From DATKDF01 sp035512795 (lineage in GTDB: Bacteria > Acidobacteriota > Vicinamibacteria > Vicinamibacterales > SCN-69-37): 9,198 nt of DNA. A program made the position numbers and the translations under genes. The notes under the pieces were generated by a model. The model made no database searches and was not told the DNA's origin. It saw only the letters and a list, made by a program, of their open reading frames with translations. Position 1 is the first letter of the stretch. Each line of letters opens with the position of its first letter. Where the stretch lies: the NCBI GenBank assembly GCA_035512795.1, contig DATKDF010000248.1, forward strand, positions 1-9,198. The letters run 5' to 3'. Below are positions 1-6,142 of this stretch, piece after piece.

Positions 1-270
1 GCTGGATGGGGATACGGTCACGCGACGCTGAACGGGAAGCCGCTGTATCAGGACTACGAGATGCACTTCATGGTCACGCAGGGACTCCGCGACCGGAAGA
101 CGCTGCGCGTCAATTACCCGCTGCCCAACAAGCAGCTGCCGGGCGGGGAGACGAACCCGGCGACGCAGCAGATCGACTTCGACATCCGCAGCCCGCAGCA
201 GAACCCGAAGAACCGACCGAACCGCCAGGTGTTCGTGCACTTCTTCGGAATGGAAATTACCTGGAAATAG
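1..270 (+). CDS. C-terminal end of an unrecognised protein (5' truncated)
   Basis: A frame open from base 1 to the TAG at 268-270 encodes about 89 residues; the N-terminus lies outside the window. The fragment is rich in aromatic, Asn, Gln and Pro residues (WGYGHATLNGKPLYQDYE near the start, FVHFFGMEITWK at the end), which suggests a soluble or secreted beta-rich domain. No membrane segment or catalytic motif is visible. I do not recognise the family and assign no function. Coding status rests on the uninterrupted frame, strong G/C third positions and a protein-like composition. An internal ATG at 61 is unlikely to be the true start, because protein-like sequence continues upstream of it. The next gene starts about 145 bp downstream on the same strand with its own promoter-like element, so the two are probably separate units. 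Confidence 0.7.
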   Translation, partial: AGWGYGHATLNGKPLYQDYEMHFMVTQGLRDRKTLRVNYPLPNKQLPGGETNPATQQIDFDIRSPQQNPKNRPNRQVFVHFFGMEITWK

Positions 271-382
271 GGACGCGACCGCGTTCTGTGTCGCCACCGC
301 CGTTCAGGGTCACTCCCGGGTGCCGATGCCCCTCCGGCAGGAACTCTGCGCTCGATCATCCGGCCCGATATTGGTAAGTGTG

Positions 383-391
383 TGCTAACAT
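383..391 (+). promoter_or_regulatory. Putative extended -10 promoter element of the ArsR-SRPBCC operon
   Basis: TGC followed by TAACAT (386-391) fits an extended -10 (TGn plus a TANNNT hexamer). It predicts a transcript start near 398, which gives a short leader of about 19 nt carrying the GAGGA Shine-Dalgarno at 405-409. No convincing -35 is visible. The surrounding TTGGTAAG...GCTAACA stretch (371-390) has a faint inverted symmetry that could be an operator for the ArsR protein itself, but the match is imperfect. Inference only. Confidence 0.35.
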
Positions 392-416
392 ATGCCCCGG
401 CAGCGAGGATGGGACC

Positions 417-737
417 ATGAGTGTCGAACGTGCGCTTCAGGCCCTGGGCGATCCCACCCGCCGGGCGATCTTCGACCGGTTACGCAAGGCGAGCGCCTCG
501 GTTGGCGAGCTGGCCGAGGGGATGCCGGTCAGCCGGCCTGCCGTGTCCCAGCACCTCAAGGTACTGAGGACGGCCGGCCTCGTCCGGGAGCGTCGCGAGG
601 GCGTGCGACATGTCTACCAGGTCGAGCTGCGCGGCCTCGTCGAGCTGCGCCGCTACGTCGACCGACTCTGGGGCGATGCGCTCTCGGCCTTCGAACGTGC
701 CGCGCGGGCGCAGGACCGCGCAAGGGAGCCAAAATGA
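417..737 (+). CDS. ArsR-family winged-helix transcriptional regulator
   Basis: A 106-residue protein of normal length for a one-domain ArsR/SmtB-type repressor, acting as a DNA-binding dimer in the cytoplasm. The N-terminus (ALGDPTRRAIFDRL, residues 9-22) is the family's typical first helix. The helix-turn-helix covers about residues 30-51, with recognition-helix residues SRPAVSQHLKVL at 39-50, and the beta wing follows (about 57-69, ERREGVRHVYQV). The ELCVCD metal-binding motif of arsenic/zinc sensors is absent, so it probably belongs to the non-metal subgroup usually paired with AHSA1/SRPBCC proteins. The ATG at 417 is preferred over an in-frame GTG at 378, because GAGGAT (405-410) sits 6 nt upstream and the extra residues do not resemble the family. 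Its TGA overlaps the next gene's ATG (ATGA at 734-737), which implies translational coupling. It is likely autoregulated with its partner. Confidence 0.92.
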   Translation: MSVERALQALGDPTRRAIFDRLRKASASVGELAEGMPVSRPAVSQHLKVLRTAGLVRERREGVRHVYQVELRGLVELRRYVDRLWGDALSAFERAARAQDRAREPK

Positions 738-1258
738 GCGTCGACTCGATCCTTCCGTACCTGGAACCCCTTCGACAGAGCGTCACCGTGCCCGGGTCGC
801 CGGCCGACGTCTTCGATCTGTTCACGGCACGGTTCGGCGACTGGTGGCCGCTCTCGCCACCGTTTGCCGTCTTCGGCGACGAGACGCGCTCGTGCGGCCT
901 GGAGCCGCGCGCGGGCGGCGATCTGTTCGAGGTGAGCCGAACAGGCGAGCGATGTACCTGGGGACGCGTGACGGTCTGGGAACCGCCGGGCAGGCTCGCG
1001 TTCACCTGGCATCCCGGCCGCGGCGAGGACATCGCACAGGTCGTCGACGTGCGCTTCATTGCCGACGGCCCGGCCACACGCGTCGATCTGGAACATCGGG
1101 ACTGGCAGCGCCTCGGGGCGCGCGCCGAGGTCGTTCGTCCCGGCTACGAGCAAGGCTGGATCGTCGTCCTCGGCCGGTTCGCGGACTTCACGGTGGGCAC
1201 CGGCGCTCGAACGCGACTCGAACGGGAGACACCTCGGACGTCTGAACACCGGCCGTAA
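734..1258 (+). CDS. SRPBCC/AHSA1-domain protein (START-like fold)
   Basis: A 174-residue protein related to the activator of Hsp90 ATPase homology (AHSA1) group of the SRPBCC superfamily, a helix-grip fold with a hydrophobic ligand cavity. Family signs are the opening beta strand and helix (residues about 13-36, SVTVPGSPADVFDLFTARF followed by GDWWPL), the central strand block ending in VTVWEPPGRLAFTW (about 80-93), and the C-terminal helix near VRPGYEQGWIVVLGRFADFT. Bacterial members often sit next to an ArsR regulator, as here; ligand and physiological role are generally unknown. AGGGAG (723-728) provides a ribosome site 5 nt before the ATG, inside the end of the upstream gene, and the ATGA overlap supports this start. 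The last 15 or so residues are Arg/Thr-rich and look like a disordered tail. Family assignment is secure; function is not. Confidence 0.9.
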   Translation: MSVDSILPYLEPLRQSVTVPGSPADVFDLFTARFGDWWPLSPPFAVFGDETRSCGLEPRAGGDLFEVSRTGERCTWGRVTVWEPPGRLAFTWHPGRGEDIAQVVDVRFIADGPATRVDLEHRDWQRLGARAEVVRPGYEQGWIVVLGRFADFTVGTGARTRLERETPRTSEHRP

Positions 1259-1283
1259 CGCCGGGGCTCGCCGGCCTTTGGGA

Positions 1284-1289
1284 TACGAT
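1284..1289 (+). promoter_or_regulatory. Putative -10 element for the peptidyl-prolyl isomerase gene
   Basis: TACGAT lies in the short gap after the SRPBCC gene and predicts a start near 1296. That would place the upstream in-frame ATG at 1288 outside the transcript and leave AAGGA (1303-1307) as ribosome site for the ATG at 1318. No -35 is visible. A small hairpin immediately upstream (GCCGG 1260-1264 with CCGGC 1271-1275, then CTTT) might terminate the preceding operon but is weak. Confidence 0.35.
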
Positions 1290-1317
1290 GTGCCGCAGGC
1301 CCAAGGACCTGACCGAG

Positions 1318-2391
1318 ATGCTGCCGACCGCCGTACGCCGCCTGTTGCCGGCCGCGACCGTAATCGCCGCCCTGACGCTCACCGGCGCCTGCGACCAGGA
1401 GCCCGTCGTCGGCCCCGACGTCTGGGCCACCGTCGACGGCCGCCAGATCACCCAGGACGACGTCGACAGGGCCTTCCGTCGCGTCGTCCAGCCCGGCCAG
1501 ACCCCGACGTCTGAGGACGAGGCGATGACCGTCAAACTCGGCATCGTCGACGAGCTCATCACGCAGGAAGTGCTCCTGGGCAAGGCGCAGGCCATGAACG
1601 TGGTCGTCACGGATGCCGAAATCGACACCGCGTACGGCCAGCGCAAGGGCGATCTCACCAACGAGGCGTTTCAGAGCGAGTTGAAGCTCCGGAGCCTGAG
1701 TGACGCCGACCTGCGCGAGGTGCTCCGACGGGAACTGCTGGTCGACAAGCTCATCCAGCAGGAGGTCAACGACCGGGTGTCGGTGACCGACCAGGAGATC
1801 AGCGACTTCTACGCCGCCAATCGCGATCGGTTCAATGTGGCCGAGACGCAGTACCGCATTGCGCAGATCGTCGTCACGTCCGTGCGCGACCCCGGCCTGC
1901 GCAACCGGCAGAACAATGATGCGACGACGCCGGCCCAGGCGGAACAGAAGGTCCAGATGCTCATGGAGCGGCTGAAAGCCGGGGACGACTTCGCGCAGCT
2001 CGCGATGGACTTCTCCGAGGATCCGCAATCGGCCCCGCAGGGCGGCGACCTCGGTTTTGTGCCGGCGTCGGCGCTCGAGCGCGTGCCGCCAGAGCTTCGC
2101 GACGTGGTGCTCAAGTCCGAGCCGGGCAATGTCAGCATCGTGAGTGCCGGCGGCGCGCATACGCTCGTGCTGCTCGTCGCGCGCGAGAACGCCGGCCTGC
2201 GCGACCTGGGAACGCCGGGCGTACGCGAGAGTGTGCGGACGCTCATTCAGGAGCGCCGCCAGCAACTGCTGCAGGGGGCCTTCCTGACCGTCGCACGGCA
2301 GGAGGCCGACATCGTCAACCACCAGGCGCGGCGCATCGCCGCCACGCCGGCGGCCCCACCGACGCTCACACCCGCCGCGCCCGGCAAGTAG
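1318..2391 (+). CDS. SurA/PpiC-type (parvulin) peptidyl-prolyl cis-trans isomerase, probable lipoprotein
   Basis: A 357-residue exported folding factor predicted to catalyse prolyl isomerisation and chaperone outer-membrane or periplasmic clients. Residues 1-24 form a signal peptide (RR at 7-8, hydrophobic core 9-21) ending in LTGA before Cys25, a slightly atypical lipobox, so lipid anchoring is likely but not certain. A SurA-like helical N-domain follows (about 30-170, starting WATVDGRQITQDDVDRAF). The parvulin domain spans about 176-283, with the family signature FSEDPQSAPQGGDLGF (232-247). A Gln/Arg-rich helix and a Pro/Ala-rich tail end the protein. The ATG at 1318 is chosen over the one at 1288 because AAGGA lies 10 nt upstream, it gives a normal signal peptide, and the likely promoter overlaps 1288. 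Family members often sit near outer-membrane biogenesis genes; none adjoins it here. The long minus-strand frame beneath it is a GC-driven shadow. Confidence 0.9.
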   Translation: MLPTAVRRLLPAATVIAALTLTGACDQEPVVGPDVWATVDGRQITQDDVDRAFRRVVQPGQTPTSEDEAMTVKLGIVDELITQEVLLGKAQAMNVVVTDAEIDTAYGQRKGDLTNEAFQSELKLRSLSDADLREVLRRELLVDKLIQQEVNDRVSVTDQEISDFYAANRDRFNVAETQYRIAQIVVTSVRDPGLRNRQNNDATTPAQAEQKVQMLMERLKAGDDFAQLAMDFSEDPQSAPQGGDLGFVPASALERVPPELRDVVLKSEPGNVSIVSAGGAHTLVLLVARENAGLRDLGTPGVRESVRTLIQERRQQLLQGAFLTVARQEADIVNHQARRIAATPAAPPTLTPAAPGK

Positions 2392-2505
2392 GGGGGCGGT
2401 CGCTCCAGGCGGCCTGGGCGCCGGCGTTGGTCCCCGCCAGACAGCCGCCGGTCCTCGTTCCGCGGCGATCGGTACCCACTGGCCTCGGTCTCCCCGGGCC
2501 GGCAC

Positions 2506-2511
2506 TACAAT
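2506..2511 (+). promoter_or_regulatory. Putative -10 element for the TPR/FG-GAP gene
   Basis: TACAAT (one mismatch from TATAAT) lies 25 bp before the GTG at 2536. It predicts a transcript start near 2518, and GGGGGA at 2522-2527 would be the ribosome site 8 nt before the GTG. No clear -35. This supports GTG 2536 as the true start of the secreted protein. Confidence 0.45.
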
Positions 2512-2535
2512 TGGGGCCTTCCGGGGGATTCAGAC

Positions 2536-3973
2536 GTGATCACAGGGTTCAGACTGACCGCGCTCGTGGCGGCGATCGGCGTGATCTGCATGACGGGCCT
2601 GGCGGCACAGACGCCGCCGCAGGCAGGCCCGCCGACCGTGGCACAAGCCAACGCACGTCTGGCTGCGCAGGACGCAGCTGGCGCGGTGAAGATTCTCGAA
2701 GCCGTTACCACCCGCGAACCAGGCAACGTGATGGCCTGGCGGACGATAGGCGTCGCGCTCATGCAGACGAAGAGTACGACCGCGCGATTGACGCGCTCCA
2801 GAAGGCACTGGCGCTTCAACCGAACACGGGCAACGTGCTTGACAACATCGGTGCCGTGTATGCGTTCGAGGGACAACACGATCAGGCGTTCGCATGGCTC
2901 GAGCAGGCGAAGGCCGCGCGAGCCGACATGACGCGCGCCGATCTCGATCCCAACTTCGCGTCGATCCGCAAGGACGCCCGCTTCAGCCGCGTCATGCCGA
3001 CCGACCGGGACTTTGCCGACTCGTTCGTCGAGCCGGTGACCGTCATCCGGGAATGGCGTGGCGAGTCGCCGAATGACCAGTTCGGCTGGATTGCGCGCAA
3101 CATCGGTGATGTCGACGACGACGGCGTCGCCGACATCGTGACCTCGGCGCCGTCGGGCAGCCGAGGCGGCGCATCGGCCGGGCGCATCTACGTCTATTCG
3201 ACCCGCCTGGGCGGACTGCTGTGGACGATGGATGGACAGGCCGGTGATCAACTGGGTCTCGGAATCGAGGCGGCCGGTGACACCAATGCCGACGGCATTC
3301 CGGATGTCATCGCGAGCGCGTCCGGACGTGGCGAGGCGTACGTGTTGTCGGGTCGGGACGGCAGGCGATTGCTCACGCTGAAGGGCGCCAGTCCCGCCGA
3401 GCAGTTCGGCCGGCACGTCAGTGGACTGGGCGATGTCAATGGCGACGGGCACGCCGATGTGAGCGTCGACGCGTACGGGGCCACCGTGGCCGGCGACGCC
3501 TTTGGCAAGGCGGGCTGGCTCATCGTCGGCGCGCCCGGGGCCGGGCCGAACAATCGCGGGCGCGGGTATGTCTATCAGCGCCTGGAGCGGACGCCGAAGT
3601 TCATCGTCGAGGCTGACGCGACCGGCGCCGCGCTCGGCGAAGGCCCCGGCGAGGGCCTTGGGACGAGCCCGTCGGCCGTGGGCGATGTGGACGGTGATGG
3701 TCACGCCGACATCCTCGTCGGGGCGTGCAGTACGCCGGCGGCGCCGTCTCGGGCGGGCGTGCGTACCTTTACTCCGGCAAGGACGGGTCGCTCGTCAGGA
3801 CCTATACGAACAAGACGCCGGGCGACACGTTCGGCTTCGATGCGGTGGGCATGGGCGACGTCGATGGCGACGGCACCGTGGACTTTCTCATCACGGCGGC
3901 CTGGTCGGCCGTCCGGGGCTACCGATCGGGACGACTGTTCGTGATTTCCAGTGGAATTCCGCAGGTTCGCTGA
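2536..3973 (+). pseudogene. Secreted TPR plus FG-GAP (integrin-alpha-like) repeat protein, broken by two frameshifts
   Basis: The conceptual product is about 479 residues. It starts at GTG 2536 with a signal peptide (MITGFRLTALVAAIGVICM, then GLAAQ; cleavage probably after LAA). About three TPR-like helical hairpins follow, then five FG-GAP/calcium-loop motifs: DVDDDGVAD, DTNADGIPD, DVNGDGHAD, DVDGDGHAD and DVDGDGTVD. These typify extracellular beta-propellers with Asp-rich calcium loops. The frame is broken twice. Near 2764-2769 the reading moves from GVALMQ to DEEYDRAID, and near 3723-3727 from DILVGA to VQYAGGAVSGG. Both are -1 shifts, as if one base were missing. At the first break the TPR spacing is exactly right if one base is restored, so this was one continuous gene. 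As written it yields only a truncated product. Sequencing error is an alternative to true decay, since coding quality stays good in all three segments. The role is unknown; the TPR half suggests protein contacts and the propeller a surface or periplasmic location. Confidence 0.82.
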
Positions 3974-3996
3974 CCTCCGCCGGGCAGCACCGCGCG

Positions 3997-4005
3997 TGCT
4001 AGACT
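3997..4005 (+). promoter_or_regulatory. Putative extended -10 promoter of the SRP RNA gene
   Basis: TGC followed by TAGACT (4000-4005) is an extended -10-like element. The predicted start at about 4012-4013 coincides with the 5' end of the RNA's terminal stem at 4014. No consensus -35 is seen. With no terminator before dnaX, the same promoter could drive the dnaX-ybaB-recR operon. Confidence 0.45.
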
Positions 4006-4013
4006 TCGGGTCT

Positions 4014-4141
4014 GGCGTACCGGACCGCGGTCCGGACCCTGTGCAAGTTCAGCCGACGAACCGCGTCAGGGCCGGAAGGCAGCAGCGCTAAGTCGAATCT
4101 GTGCTGTGCCGCAGGCCCTCCGGGCCGCGGTCGGGTGCGCC
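4014..4141 (+). ncRNA. ffs: Signal recognition particle RNA (4.5S-like, small bacterial type)
   Basis: The RNA binds Ffh and targets nascent membrane proteins to the translocon. The universally conserved Ffh-binding core is present at about 4060-4090: ACCGCGTCAGG, then the GGAA tetraloop region GCCGGAAGGC, then AGCAGCGCTAA. The flanks fold back into one long hairpin: 4014-4021 pairs with 4134-4141 (one G-U), 4023-4030 with 4125-4132 (eight Watson-Crick pairs), 4031-4036 with 4119-4124, and 4038-4043 with 4110-4115. Interruptions are a G-G mismatch (4022/4133) and a small asymmetric bulge (4037 versus 4116-4118). Length is about 128 nt, slightly longer than E. coli 4.5S RNA. There is no room for an Alu domain between it and the upstream stop at 3973, so it is the small type. 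Ends are set by the stem and could be off by a few bases. The position just before dnaX is a recurrent bacterial arrangement. Confidence 0.95.
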
Positions 4142-4162
4142 ACGGAGTCACCCTGCCTGACA

Positions 4163-5836
4163 ATGTCTGTCCATCTCGCCCTCGCCCGCAAATGGCGCCC
4201 CCAGCGCTTTGAAGACGTCATCGGCCAGCGGGGCACGGTGGACACGCTCCGTAACGCCATCGAGTCGGGCCGGCTGGCGCAGTCGTTCATCTTCGCCGGG
4301 CCGCGGGGTGTCGGGAAGACGACGACCGCGCGCATTCTGGCGCGGGCTCTCAACTGCATCGAGGGCCCGACGGGCGAGCCCTGCGGCACGTGCGATGCCT
4401 GCCGCGAGATCGCCGAGGGGCGCGACGTCGACGTCATGGAGATCGACGGAGCTACCTACACCGGTGTCGATGCCGTCCGCGAGGTGATCGTCGAACCGTT
4501 GTCGATCGCGCCCATGCGCGACCGGTTCAAGGTGTTCATCATCGACGAAGTACACCGGCTATCGAAGAACGCATTCGATGCCCTCCTCAAGTCCATAGAA
4601 GAACCGCCGCCGTACGTGAAGTTCATGATGGCGACGACGGCGCTCGACGCCGTGCCGGCCACCATCCAGTCTCGCTCGCAAGTATTTGAATTAAAAGCAC
4701 TTCCGGCCTCGGCCATTCGCGGTCAGCTGCAGACGGTCACCAGGAACGAGGGCGTCGCGATTGACGACGCCGCGCTTGCGCTCCTCTCGCGGGCGGCCGA
4801 AGGCAGCATGCGCGACGCGCTCTCGGCCCTCGACCAGGTGCTGGCGTTCACGAGCGAACGCGTCACCGGGGCCGACGTCAGCACCGTGCTCGGTCTGATT
4901 GGTCGCGACCGGCAGTTCGAGCTGGTCGACGCGGTCGCACGCGAGGACGCCGTCGCGGCCTTCGACCTGGCCGGCGCGGTCGTCGAGTCGGGCTTCGACC
5001 TGCGCATTGTCTGCCGGGAGCTGGCGCGGTTGACCCGCGACATGCTGCTCGTCCGCATCGATCCGGCCCGACTCGCCGATCCGGAGGTCGCCGGCGAGGG
5101 TGAGCGCGACCGGCTGCGGGAACTCGCCGAGCAGTTCTCGCGCGAGGACCTGATGCGGGCGTTCGACCTGCTGTCGAAGGCCGAGTCGGATATCCGGTAC
5201 TCGTCGCAACCCCGGCATCAGTTCGAGATGGCCCTGGTCAAGTGGATCCACCTGCGCAAGCTGACGCCGCTCACCGAGCTCATCGCGGCCGGTGGCAGCC
5301 AGGCGCCGGTGGCTGGCAGGGCCACCCGGCCATCACCCCCTGCCCGGGCGGTCGTCGCGCCGCCGTCACGTCCAGGGGGCGGTCGGTCCGCGGCCACGGC
5401 CACGCCGGCGCCCGGGTCGCCGGGCGAGGGGGGCGGCGACGAGGCGGGGCAGCAGGACTTGCGGGCGAAGCTGCTGGCCGCCATTCGCGAGCAGAACAAG
5501 GCGTTTGCCGGCATGGTCGTGGGCCAGGCCCGGAAGATCGAGGTGGCCGGCGACACGGTGACCTTCACGTTCGCGCCCGTCCACAAGACCGTGCGCGCGC
5601 AGCTCGAAGGCAAACGCGCGTGGGTCGAACAGGTGGCGGCCTCGGTCGCCGGCCGCCGGATCACCGTGGCCGTCAGGGAGGATGAAGCGGCGGCGGCGCC
5701 GGCCCGGTCTGCCGGCAGCGACCGCGAGGCCGTCCGTAAGGCTGAGCTGACCGCCCGTGCGAAGGAAGAGCCGTCGGTTCAGGCCGTGCTCGACGTCTTC
5801 GGCGGTGAGATCGAGGACGTCGAGGAGATGAAGTAG
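4163..5836 (+). CDS. dnaX: DNA polymerase III subunits gamma/tau (clamp-loader ATPase)
   Basis: A 557-residue cytoplasmic AAA+ subunit of the clamp loader, which opens the beta clamp and places it on primed DNA. The N-terminus (ALARKWRPQRFEDVIGQ, residues 6-22) is diagnostic. Visible motifs are Walker A GPRGVGKT (46-53), zinc-binding Cys65, Cys74, Cys77 and Cys80, and Walker B IIDEVH (126-131). The arginine-finger region reads QSRSQVF where the family usually has SRC, with Arg retained. Domain III is followed by a Pro/Gly/Ala-rich linker (about 386-430) and a tau-type C-terminal domain ending DVFGGEIEDVEEMK. The ATG at 4163 is chosen because it matches the family start and clears the SRP RNA; the in-frame GTG at 4106 lies inside that RNA. 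No good Shine-Dalgarno precedes 4163 (GGAG at 4144-4147 is too far). An A-rich programmed frameshift site like E. coli's is absent. Confidence 0.97.
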   Translation: MSVHLALARKWRPQRFEDVIGQRGTVDTLRNAIESGRLAQSFIFAGPRGVGKTTTARILARALNCIEGPTGEPCGTCDACREIAEGRDVDVMEIDGATYTGVDAVREVIVEPLSIAPMRDRFKVFIIDEVHRLSKNAFDALLKSIEEPPPYVKFMMATTALDAVPATIQSRSQVFELKALPASAIRGQLQTVTRNEGVAIDDAALALLSRAAEGSMRDALSALDQVLAFTSERVTGADVSTVLGLIGRDRQFELVDAVAREDAVAAFDLAGAVVESGFDLRIVCRELARLTRDMLLVRIDPARLADPEVAGEGERDRLRELAEQFSREDLMRAFDLLSKAESDIRYSSQPRHQFEMALVKWIHLRKLTPLTELIAAGGSQAPVAGRATRPSPPARAVVAPPSRPGGGRSAATATPAPGSPGEGGGDEAGQQDLRAKLLAAIREQNKAFAGMVVGQARKIEVAGDTVTFTFAPVHKTVRAQLEGKRAWVEQVAASVAGRRITVAVREDEAAAAPARSAGSDREAVRKAELTARAKEEPSVQAVLDVFGGEIEDVEEMK

Positions 5837-5842
5837 GGAGCC

Positions 5843-6142
5843 ATGAACATCCAGAAGATGATGCAGCAGGCGCAGCAGATGCAGGAGCGCCTGCAGAAGC
5901 AGATGGGCGAGTTGCGCATCGAGGCCTCTGCCGGGGGCGGTATGGTCACGGTCGTCGTCAACGGCCACAAACACGTGCAGGCGCTCACGATCGATTCTGA
6001 AGTCGTTTCGAAGGACGACGTCGAGATGCTGCAGGACCTGATCGTCGCGGCTCTGAACGACGCGCACCGGAAGGTGGACGAGGCGCTGGCCAGTCAGATG
6101 CAGGGTCTGATGGGCGGCATGCGCATGCCCGGCCTGTCCTGA
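5843..6142 (+). CDS. ybaB: YbaB/EbfC-family nucleoid-associated DNA-binding protein
   Basis: A 99-residue cytoplasmic protein of typical length for this family, whose members form tweezer-like dimers that bind DNA and affect nucleoid organisation. The N-terminal helix is rich in Met and Gln (MMQQAQQMQERLQKQM, residues 6-21). The central strand region follows (GGMVTVVVNGHKHVQALTID, about 33-52), then the conserved acidic turn and helix EMLQDLIVAALNDAHRKVDE (about 61-80). A Met/Gly-rich tail (MQGLMGGMRMPGL) closes the protein, as is usual. It starts 6 nt after the dnaX stop. The AGGGAG at 5835-5840 is very close to the ATG, so coupling to dnaX translation is likely. Its TGA overlaps the recR ATG (TGATG at 6140-6144). 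The dnaX-ybaB-recR order is widely conserved. Confidence 0.96.
   Translation: MNIQKMMQQAQQMQERLQKQMGELRIEASAGGGMVTVVVNGHKHVQALTIDSEVVSKDDVEMLQDLIVAALNDAHRKVDEALASQMQGLMGGMRMPGLS

Noticed and set aside
321..339. TGCCG...CGGCA hairpin between the first two genes as a terminator
   Set aside because: Short stem, 9-nt loop and no T-tract; not distinguishable from background.
2405..2417. CCAGG-CGG-CCTGG hairpin after the parvulin gene as a terminator
   Set aside because: The stem is only 5 bp and no T-run follows; such small hairpins are expected by chance in GC-rich DNA.
1144..2505. 453-codon open frame on the minus strand
   Set aside because: It lies opposite the SRPBCC and parvulin genes, is Arg/His/Gly-rich with no domain pattern, and mirrors their codon structure. 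It is a GC-driven shadow; so are the long minus frame at 2505-3704 and the plus frame at 6662-7597.
4022..4033. Perfect 12-bp palindrome GGACCGCGGTCC as an operator
   Set aside because: It is part of the SRP RNA 5' strand, and its bases pair with 4119-4132 in the long RNA stem, which explains the sequence.
4106..4162. N-terminal extension of dnaX from GTG 4106
   Set aside because: It lies inside the 3' strand of the SRP RNA and adds residues not found in the DnaX family.
4688..4700. A-rich TTGAATTAAAAG in dnaX as a programmed frameshift site
   Set aside because: In the reading frame it reads GAA TTA AAA GCA, which does not fit X-XXY-YYZ, and it lies inside the conserved ATPase core rather than at the domain III/tau linker.
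5852..5906. Repeated CAG/ATG triplets resembling a microsatellite
   Set aside because: They encode the Met/Gln-rich first helix normal for YbaB proteins, so this is coding low complexity and not an expansion.
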